This document shows positions 1 to 5,111 of a stretch of DNA of 7,367 bases, piece after piece. The notes beneath the pieces were generated by a model. The model worked only from the letters and a program-made list of their open reading frames with translations. It ran no database searches and had not been told where the DNA came from. Both the position numbers and the translations under genes were made by a program. Every line of letters starts with the position of its first letter. Position 1 is the stretch's first letter. Origin of the DNA: Phycisphaera sp. (GTDB taxonomy: Bacteria > Planctomycetota > Phycisphaerae > Phycisphaerales > Phycisphaeraceae); assembly GCA_029287335.1 (NCBI GenBank), contig JARFRI010000040.1, positions 1 through 7,367 of the forward strand, given 5' to 3'.

Positions 1-228
1 ATGTTCGCCATCCGCAAAGGCGACTGGAAACTGGTCGTGGGACTAGGCTCAGGCGGGTTCACGAAGATCGATACGAAGGCCGACAAAGCCGCCGGCTTCG
101 AAGGTCAACTCTACAACCTCAAAGACGACCCGAAAGAAACGGCCAACCTCTGGAAAGACAAACCCGAGATCGTCGCTGAACTCAACGGCCTGCTCGAGAA
201 GATCAAGGCCGATGGGCAGAGCCGTTAA
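1..228 (+). CDS. Sulfatase, C-terminal fragment (5' end outside window)
   Basis: The 75 visible residues match the C-terminal end of the arylsulfatase / alkaline-phosphatase-like family. These enzymes hydrolyse sulfate esters, in planctomycetes usually on sulfated polysaccharides, and are normally exported. Two family signatures are visible: AIRKGDWKLV at residues 3-12 and QLYNLKDDPKETANLW at residues 36-51, the usual 'LYdLkeDPgEtxNL' block that precedes a final helix (here EIVAELNGLLEKIK). The catalytic Cys/Ser-x-Pro-x-Arg site and metal ligands lie upstream of the window, so activity and substrate class cannot be judged. The ATG at base 1 is almost certainly an internal methionine, because the preserved part starts in the middle of a conserved strand and a whole sulfatase is 450-600 residues. 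The stop is TAA at 226-228. It converges on the dehydrogenase gene, with 47 bp between the stop codons. Confidence 0.85.
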   Translation: MFAIRKGDWKLVVGLGSGGFTKIDTKADKAAGFEGQLYNLKDDPKETANLWKDKPEIVAELNGLLEKIKADGQSR

Positions 229-233
229 CGCCC

Positions 234-308
234 CGTTAGCCGTCGCCTGCAAGGCGACGCGGCCCGCGAACACACTCAAACGCGTCGCCGTGCAGGCGAC
301 GGCGAACG
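234..308. repeat. REPIN-like inverted pair of palindromic units at a convergent gene junction
   Basis: The left arm 234-261 and the reverse complement of the right arm 281-308 agree at 26 of 28 positions, separated by a 19 bp spacer. Each arm contains its own hairpin. In the left arm CGTCGCC (241-247) pairs with GGCGACG (253-259) over the loop TGCAA. In the right arm the same 7 bp stem (283-289 with 295-301) closes over GTGCA. Outer ends carry CGTTAGC or its variant CGTTCGC. This layout, two inverted copies of a short palindrome, is that of REP doublets/REPINs. The left hairpin lies between the stop codons of the sulfatase and the dehydrogenase; the right arm overlaps the last codons of the dehydrogenase. 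It could act as a bidirectional terminator or RNA-stabilising structure, but no T-tract follows either stem, so it is not a classical intrinsic terminator. The repeat structure is seen directly; function and mobility are inferred. Confidence 0.7.
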
Positions 309-3275
309 TGGCTCGCACCGTAAGAGTTCGACCCAGTGCTTTGCCGTGACGCCGCAGCCGTCGCTGATTTGGTGACGGCAACTCGTGCCATTAGCGCAGA
401 CCGTTGCGCCGCGCTCTTTCGCCTCACGTACCGCGGGGAACAACCGCTGCTCACCGATCTGCATCGATAGGTCGTAGTGCTCATAGCCAAACGAGCCTGC
501 CATGCCGCAGCAGCCGGAATCAATCTCGCTAAAGTCCAGCCCGTCGATGGATGCGAACAGGCGGTGCATGCCGCGCGTGCCGAAGAGGGCTTTCTGGTGA
601 CAATGGCCGTGGATGAGCAGGTCTTTGTCGTCGGCGACGAATCGGCCAGCGAGTTTGCCCGCTTCCATCTCGTCACCGAGAAAATCATCAAGCATGTGGC
701 AATGCGCCTTAACCGCTTCACCCAGCGCACGATCATCGACCAAGTCCGGAAGGTCATCGGTTATCGCCGACGCACAACTCGGCTCAAGAAAAAGGATCGG
801 CAACCCTTTCGCGACATAGGGCAGGAGCTTGCGCAGCGTTGCATCGCCTTTCGTTTTTGCATCGCGGAGCAGGCCCTTGCTGATCGCCGGCCGCTGACAG
901 CAGCCCGCATCGGCAAGTTGCACGTCGTAACCACAAGACTGCAACAACTCGATGGCCGCGCGACCCACGCAAGGCTCGTAGTAGTTGGCGTAGGTGTCAT
1001 CAAACAATACGACGCGTGGTCGCTCGGGTGCCACACAACTGCCGGAGGCTGCTGTGTGCGTGCTGGATTGGATCGTTGAAAGGGCGTTCGCACACAGCAG
1101 CCCTTCGGGCAGTTGTGTGGCACCCACCGACTTGGCCAGCGGCTTGCCGCTTAGCATCGGATACCGCCGTCGCGCATCCATCCCCGACATCCACTGCATC
1201 ACCTTGCGAAAGACTGCCAGCGACTGCACGGCGTTGACCAACGGCGCGAGCGGGCCGGCAAAACGCTTGGCCATCGCTGGCATGTTGCCGATCAACCTTG
1301 CCGATAGCGGCGTGCCGTGCTTGTCGTGACGCATCTGCAGCACATCCGCCTTCATCTTCGACATGTCCACCGCGTTGGGGCACTCGGTCTTGCAAGCCTT
1401 GCACGACAGGCACAACGCCATTGCGTCCATGACGCCTTCGCTAGTCAGGCCGTCATCGTCGATCTGCCCGGTCATGGCGAGTCGCAATACGTTGGCTCGG
1501 CCGCGCGTGCTGGTGTCCTCGTCGCGTGTCGCCATGTAGCTGGGACACATCGTGCCTTTGCCGACCTTTCGGCAGGCCCCGACACCGTTGCACTGCTCGA
1601 CGCTCAAGCCAAACCCGCCGTGCTCGTCGTAGCGGAAGATACTTTTCACCTCGGCCAGACGCAGCTCATAGTTCGGCGTGCCGTGGCGCAGGTGCTCGGT
1701 CATGCCCGGCGTGTCGACGATCTTGCCGGGGTTCATCCGGTTGTTCGGATCGAAGAGGGCTTTGATCTCACGGAAGACTTGATACAGCGTGTCGCCAAAG
1801 AAGCGTTTGATGTACGTTCCGCGGACCAGGCCGTCGCCGTGTTCGCCCGACCATGACCCGCCGTAGCCAACGACCATGTCAAAGGCCGCATCGGCGATGG
1901 CCTGCATCTTTTGTCGATCTTCTTCCTGGTGCAGGTCGAGCATCGGCTTGGGGTGCAAGACGCCGACCGAGGCGTGGCAGCAGATGGGCATGCGCACGCC
2001 CATCCCGTCGCAGACACTTCGCAGACGCTGCACATATTCGGCCAAGTGCGCGACGGGCACGCAGGCATCATCCACAAAGTCCAACGGCTTTTTGCGACCG
2101 CCGATATTGGACTGTAAGCCCACGCCAAGGCGACGTAGTTCCCATACCTCGGCGATCTGACTTGGCTCATCGCGGATCACGTGTGCGGTGCCGATCCCAC
2201 GCTGTTTCATCTCGTCAGCAAAGGCGCGGCAGAGACGCGACGCTTCATCACGGATGCCGGACATGAATTCGACGATCTGCACGCAGTTGGGTGTCCCCTC
2301 GTAAAAACCTGCGTAGGCCTTGGTCGCGGGGTTGGTCATCGACTCGCTGACAATGATCTCGTCAAGCAATTCAATCGCCGACGGGTTGTGCTCAAGCATC
2401 GCGGGCACGTGGCGGAGCGATTTGATCAGGTCGTCGAAGTGGACGATGCAAAGCGCCGTTGCCCCCGGCGTTGGCACAAGTTTGACCTTGGCTTCGAGAA
2501 CCAAGCCGAGCGTGCCTTCGCTGCCGACGATGAGGTGGGCGAGGTTGCGGTGATTCGCATCGAGCAGCGCATCAAGCGCATAGCCGCTGACGCGCCGCAT
2601 GACCTTGGGATACTTCGCTTGGATTTCACCGTGGTGTTGGCTGATGAGTTGATCGATGGCCTGGCTTAGGTTGGTCAGGCGTTCGCCATCCGGCTGAAGC
2701 GGGCTGGCCTTGTCGTCCGGTTGAGTCGTATCAAGCTCAATGATGCTGCCATCCGCCAGCATGACGCGCAGAGCAATCACGTGGTCGATCGTCATGCCGT
2801 ACTTGACCGATCGCATGCCCGACGAGTTGTTATTAATCATCCCGCCGAGGGTCGCTCGGCTGGTCGTCGCGGGGTCGGGCGCAAAGTGCAGGCCGTGCTC
2901 GGCAAGCTGCGCGTTGAGGTGATCGCGCACGATGCCGGGCTGCACGCGGGCCCAGCCTTCGTCGGTGTTGACTTCAAGCAATTGGTTCATGTGCTTGGAG
3001 AAGTCGATCACGATCCCCGGGCCGAAGGTCTGACCAGCCAGCGAGGTGCCCGCGCCGCGCCCGGTGATCGGCACGCTGTGTTCACGAGCAACACTAAGAA
3101 CCGCCGCCACATCTGCCTCGTCGCGCGGCACGACCACGCAGCGCGGCATGATCTGGTAATGGCTCGCATCGGTCGCATACATCCCGCGGCGGGCGGCGTC
3201 GGCATAGACCTCGCCGGCCACGACCTCAGACAAGGCCTGTGCTAATGATTCGGGGCTGATGGGTTGCGGGGACAC
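276..3275 (-). CDS. FAD-linked oxidase / iron-sulfur dehydrogenase (GlcD-GlpC fusion, YdiJ-like; D-2-hydroxyacid dehydrogenase)
   Basis: This 999-residue protein fuses a flavin dehydrogenase to an iron-sulfur electron-transfer half, the size and order of YdiJ-type D-2-hydroxyacid (2-hydroxyglutarate/lactate-like) dehydrogenases. Domains in order: PCMH-type FAD-binding domain about 42-270 (GRGAGTSLAGQ at 72-82, GSEGTLGLV at 251-259); FAD-oxidase C-terminal domain about 271-520 (SGEHGDG at 476-482, NPGKIV at 515-520); iron-sulfur region with C562, C568, C577 and a full CxxCxxCxxxCP at 622-633; two CCG cysteine-rich domains (GCCQRP 791-796, HGHCHQ 889-894, GCCG 921-924). There is no signal peptide, so it is probably cytoplasmic or at the inner membrane face. 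The GTG start at 3275 is chosen because the N-terminus through YATDASHYQ (33-41) fits the family; an ATG at residue 32 would cut this off. No strong Shine-Dalgarno; GGGGT lies about 12 nt upstream. Residues 717-750 and the last ten residues are encoded by palindromic repeats (separate entries). The exact substrate cannot be read from sequence. Confidence 0.9.
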   Translation of the reverse strand: MSPQPISPESLAQALSEVVAGEVYADAARRGMYATDASHYQIMPRCVVVPRDEADVAAVLSVAREHSVPITGRGAGTSLAGQTFGPGIVIDFSKHMNQLLEVNTDEGWARVQPGIVRDHLNAQLAEHGLHFAPDPATTSRATLGGMINNNSSGMRSVKYGMTIDHVIALRVMLADGSIIELDTTQPDDKASPLQPDGERLTNLSQAIDQLISQHHGEIQAKYPKVMRRVSGYALDALLDANHRNLAHLIVGSEGTLGLVLEAKVKLVPTPGATALCIVHFDDLIKSLRHVPAMLEHNPSAIELLDEIIVSESMTNPATKAYAGFYEGTPNCVQIVEFMSGIRDEASRLCRAFADEMKQRGIGTAHVIRDEPSQIAEVWELRRLGVGLQSNIGGRKKPLDFVDDACVPVAHLAEYVQRLRSVCDGMGVRMPICCHASVGVLHPKPMLDLHQEEDRQKMQAIADAAFDMVVGYGGSWSGEHGDGLVRGTYIKRFFGDTLYQVFREIKALFDPNNRMNPGKIVDTPGMTEHLRHGTPNYELRLAEVKSIFRYDEHGGFGLSVEQCNGVGACRKVGKGTMCPSYMATRDEDTSTRGRANVLRLAMTGQIDDDGLTSEGVMDAMALCLSCKACKTECPNAVDMSKMKADVLQMRHDKHGTPLSARLIGNMPAMAKRFAGPLAPLVNAVQSLAVFRKVMQWMSGMDARRRYPMLSGKPLAKSVGATQLPEGLLCANALSTIQSSTHTAASGSCVAPERPRVVLFDDTYANYYEPCVGRAAIELLQSCGYDVQLADAGCCQRPAISKGLLRDAKTKGDATLRKLLPYVAKGLPILFLEPSCASAITDDLPDLVDDRALGEAVKAHCHMLDDFLGDEMEAGKLAGRFVADDKDLLIHGHCHQKALFGTRGMHRLFASIDGLDFSEIDSGCCGMAGSFGYEHYDLSMQIGEQRLFPAVREAKERGATVCANGTSCRHQISDGCGVTAKHWVELLRCEPRSPSPARRRV
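1026..1125. repeat. REPIN-like element inside the dehydrogenase coding sequence
   Basis: This 100 bp element has two inverted arms. The left arm 1026-1060 and the reverse complement of the right arm 1089-1125 share an identical 18-mer, GGGTGCCACACAACTGCC, and an identical 13-mer, GCTGCTGTGTGCG. Between these blocks are 4 nt in the left arm and 6 nt in the right. The arms are separated by 28 bp. Each arm is also an imperfect hairpin: CACACA pairs with TGTGTG, and an inner GCC/GGC stem closes on a three-base loop with two internal mismatches. The flanking bases (1025 and 1126) do not pair, so the ends are sharp at GGGTGCC. No target duplication is obvious. The element is read in frame on the minus strand as residues 717-750 of the dehydrogenase, without a stop. 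Its sequence is unrelated to that of the pair at 234-308. I infer a mobilised REP-type element; no transposase is visible here. Confidence 0.8.
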
Positions 3276-3297
3276 GCCGACAAGATACCCCAGTCGA

Positions 3298-3888
3298 TCA
3301 CGCCGCAGCGCGACGCGGCCAGAGACCCATCAAGACGAGCAGTGCGCCGAGCCCGGCGAGCAGTGGGCGGTACTCGCCGGTGGCGGCAATGATGAGCCGG
3401 GTCTGGCGGGGCCGTTCGAGATGGACGTCGATGACCGCCTTTTGTTTGAGGTCGGGCCGACTCAGCTCGTTTTCGATCGAATGCATCTGCGATTGGCTGG
3501 CGATCGCTCGCTGGATGGCGACGGGTGTGGGCTCGATGACCATGGCCAACGGGTCGGTTGCGGCTTGCCGGGCGACCTCGGTACCCACGGGCTTGAGCCG
3601 AAGCTCGGTCATCGCCAAGCGCTCGATCAGGACGGGGTCGTCATCGATCAGGGCCTGATGAAAATCGATGTAGCGCTGCTGTTCGTCGGCGAGCATCTGA
3701 GCCTTGATCGCCTCGGTCTCGCGGGCCTGCTTGACGTCGAGCGTCTCGAAGTAAGCGGGGATGAGTGCCGCGGCCGCGATGGCCGTACAGCCGACAAGGA
3801 TGAAAAGCCAGCCCAGCGCACCACGAATCACCGCGTCGGCTTGGCCGGGGGGCTCTGCGTTCGTATTGGCTTGATAGGATTGGACCAT
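3298..3888 (-). CDS. Hypothetical protein with two membrane segments
   Basis: I do not recognise this 196-residue protein. It has a polar N-terminus (1-20), a hydrophobic segment at about 24-46 (GALGWLFILVGCTAIAAAAL), a charged middle of about 125 residues, a second hydrophobic segment at about 175-190 (PLLAGLGALLVLMGLW), and a short basic tail (PRRAAA). Residues 50-75, rich in Ala, Glu, Lys and Gln, could form a coiled coil directly after the first membrane segment, a layout also seen in small division or scaffold proteins, but that is only a resemblance. The basic tail suggests that both termini are cytoplasmic and the middle is periplasmic. The start is ATG at 3888, the stop TGA at 3300-3298. 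No clear ribosome binding site is visible. The dehydrogenase starts 22 bp downstream on the same strand, so the two are probably co-transcribed. A membrane anchor or partner for the dehydrogenase is possible but unproven. Confidence 0.7.
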   Translation of the reverse strand: MVQSYQANTNAEPPGQADAVIRGALGWLFILVGCTAIAAAALIPAYFETLDVKQARETEAIKAQMLADEQQRYIDFHQALIDDDPVLIERLAMTELRLKPVGTEVARQAATDPLAMVIEPTPVAIQRAIASQSQMHSIENELSRPDLKQKAVIDVHLERPRQTRLIIAATGEYRPLLAGLGALLVLMGLWPRRAAA

Positions 3889-3976
3889 GTCGTTGTAGCA
3901 CTATCGGATCGTTGATCACCTGCCGTGCAAAAACGCGCCGCTTGCGGCATGCCGCCGTCCCAGCGATGATGCCAGC
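3889..3976. promoter_or_regulatory. Divergent intergenic region (shared promoter region)
   Basis: These 88 bp separate two divergently transcribed genes and must hold the promoters of both unless transcripts start elsewhere. On the minus strand TTGCAC (3930-3925) and GATAGT (3905-3900) resemble -35 and -10 boxes, but their 19 bp spacing is poor. A 12 bp perfect palindrome, GCGGCATGCCGC, lies at 3944-3955, 21 bp before the phosphoesterase start; it could be an operator or just GC-rich chance. No Shine-Dalgarno sequence is visible in front of either gene. Confidence 0.4.
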
Positions 3977-4810
3977 ATGCCCCTGGCCTACGGCCTCACC
4001 GACCCCATCGACCTCTCGCTCACCCACCTGCCCCACGCGCTGGATCGCTTTCGCATCGCACACCTCACCGACCTGCACCTGCTCAAGCGAACCAGCCGGC
4101 TGGACCGCCTCATCAATCAACTCGCCAAGCTCCGCCTGGACCTGGGCGTCCTCACAGGCGACTACATGCTCCGCAATCGGGCCACGGGCGAGTGCCAGAC
4201 TCTGCCCTACCTCCGCGACCTGACCAACGCCGTCAAGCCCAAGCTCGGGTGGTACGGCGTCTTCGGCAACCACGACAAACCCGAACTCATCGAGCAGCTC
4301 CAACAACTACCCATCAACTGGCTCAGCGACGAAGCCGTCGCGCTATCAGAAAAACCCATCGAGATCGTCGGCCTAAGCTGCACCAACCAACGCGTCGATC
4401 CCGAGCCGATCACCGCGGCATGTGCGGTCGCCAACCTCCCTACCGCGCACGACGACCACGAGGCCAGGCTCAGGCTCGTCCTCTCGCATCGGCCTGATTT
4501 TCTGCCGATGGCAAGCGACCTTGGCGCCACCCTCATGCTCGCGGGCCACACCCACGGCGGGCAAATGCGACTGCCGTTCAATCTGCCGATCTATAACTCT
4601 TCGGACCTGCCGCTTCACCTGTCCTCGGGCGTGCTGAGGCATCGTGACACGCTGGCCGTGGTTAGCCGAGGGCTCGGCACCACCGGGTTTCTAGGCTCCA
4701 GGGTGCGGTTTCGACTCTTCTGCCCGCCGCACGCACCGATCCTCACCCTCCGCCGCAACACCAGCCCAGGCGAGCGGACCGACGATATCACCTGCGTCTC
4801 GCGATGGTAA
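3977..4810 (+). CDS. Calcineurin-like metallophosphoesterase (YkuE/YaeI type)
   Basis: This 277-residue protein carries the ordered metal-binding motifs of the calcineurin-like phosphoesterase fold: TDLH (D32, H34), TGDYM (D62), GNHD (N98, H99, D100), LSHRPD (H171) and GHTHGGQ (H191, H193). All expected metal ligands for a two-metal centre are present. The GHTHGGQ block and the short FRIAHLTDLHL entry strand point to the YkuE/YaeI branch, which hydrolyses phosphodiester or pyrophosphate bonds, in some members in lipid A precursors; the substrate here is unknown. Many relatives have an N-terminal membrane or Tat segment, but this one lacks it, so it is probably cytoplasmic. Family members often have an acidic residue after the GDY/F-V motif; here the sequence is GDYMLRN. 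The ATG at 3977 is the only ATG in frame after the upstream TAG at 3896; ATGs at 3966 and 3969 are in other frames. It is divergent from the membrane-protein gene and looks monocistronic. Confidence 0.88.
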   Translation: MPLAYGLTDPIDLSLTHLPHALDRFRIAHLTDLHLLKRTSRLDRLINQLAKLRLDLGVLTGDYMLRNRATGECQTLPYLRDLTNAVKPKLGWYGVFGNHDKPELIEQLQQLPINWLSDEAVALSEKPIEIVGLSCTNQRVDPEPITAACAVANLPTAHDDHEARLRLVLSHRPDFLPMASDLGATLMLAGHTHGGQMRLPFNLPIYNSSDLPLHLSSGVLRHRDTLAVVSRGLGTTGFLGSRVRFRLFCPPHAPILTLRRNTSPGERTDDITCVSRW

Positions 4811-4948
4811 GCCTGTAACACTGGGCAACGAGAGGCATCTAATCTAATAGCGGGACGACCGCATAGCGCCTGTGCTGCCATTGTTTTGCGCAATTATGAA
4901 AGCGATTGAAAAATCCAAACGGATTCGCCTCAACGTGACCTAGACTAA

Positions 4949-4967
4949 TGGCAATTCGCACTTGCCA
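4949..4967. promoter_or_regulatory. Operator-like inverted repeat upstream of the PSD1 gene
   Basis: TGGCAATTCGCACTTGCCA is a perfect 6 bp dyad (TGGCAA / TTGCCA) with a 7 bp centre. This is the size and symmetry of a binding site for a dimeric helix-turn-helix regulator. Its right half coincides with the -35 box of the promoter candidate, a position where a bound repressor would block RNA polymerase. A 6 bp dyad can also arise by chance, and no regulator gene is present in the window. Confidence 0.3.
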
Positions 4968-4989
4968 ACAATCCCCAAGCGGTCACAAT
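4962..4989 (+). promoter_or_regulatory. Candidate sigma-70-type promoter for the PSD1 gene
   Basis: TTGCCA (4962-4967) matches five of six bases of the TTGACA -35 consensus. After a 16 bp spacer, CACAAT (4984-4989) matches four of six bases of TATAAT. Transcription would begin near 4997, leaving a leader of about 115 nt before the PSD1 start. Planctomycete promoters are poorly defined and many use ECF sigma factors, so this is a weak call. Confidence 0.25.
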
Positions 4990-5111
4990 AGAGCATGCTG
5001 AGGTGCTACATACCGTTTCGATCTCTGCAGGAAAAAACGCTGACCGTGCGTCTTAGAATTCAACAGCACGCAATCAAATTTTCATAAGCCACCCCACCGA
5101 ACGATTAAGTG

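Larger units (their letters stand above)
4811..5111. other. Intergenic region, about 300 bp, AT-richer
   Basis: No credible gene is visible here. The stretch is clearly less GC-rich than its neighbours. No strong hairpin with a T-tract follows the phosphoesterase stop, so I cannot point to an intrinsic terminator. It holds a dyad at 4949-4967 and a weak promoter candidate at 4962-4989 (own entries), plus two 8 bp palindromes, TTGCGCAA at 4886-4893 and AGCATGCT at about 4993-5000. A long leader for the PSD1 gene would fit, but no known riboswitch was recognised. Confidence 0.5.

Noticed and set aside
1..3. The ATG at the first base as the start of a 75-residue protein.
   Set aside because: The sequence starts inside a conserved sulfatase strand, so this is an internal methionine of a gene cut by the window edge.
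229..275. The hairpin at 241-259 as a classical intrinsic terminator.
   Set aside because: There is no T-tract after the stem on either strand, and the stem is one arm of a longer inverted repeat, so it is listed as a repeat with possible terminator activity.
477..1079. Long open frames on the plus strand opposite the dehydrogenase (also 1317-1856, 2181-2669, 2721-3245).
   Set aside because: They show no family motif, and they lie antisense to a gene with clear domains. Such shadows are expected in GC-rich coding DNA.
1026..1125. The inverted repeat as an insertion sequence or integron attachment site.
   Set aside because: At 100 bp it has no transposase, no target duplication that I can see, and no attC-type core sites. 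Its two-hairpin layout fits a REP doublet better.
3937..3955. The GCCGC/GCGGC and GCGGCATGCCGC palindromes as another REP element.
   Set aside because: They are short, unpaired with a second inverted copy, and share no head sequence with the two clear elements.
4896..4943. A 15-codon frame (MKAIEKSKRIRLNVT) in the intergenic region as a leader peptide.
   Set aside because: It has no ribosome binding site, no run of regulatory codons and no attenuator-like hairpin after it.
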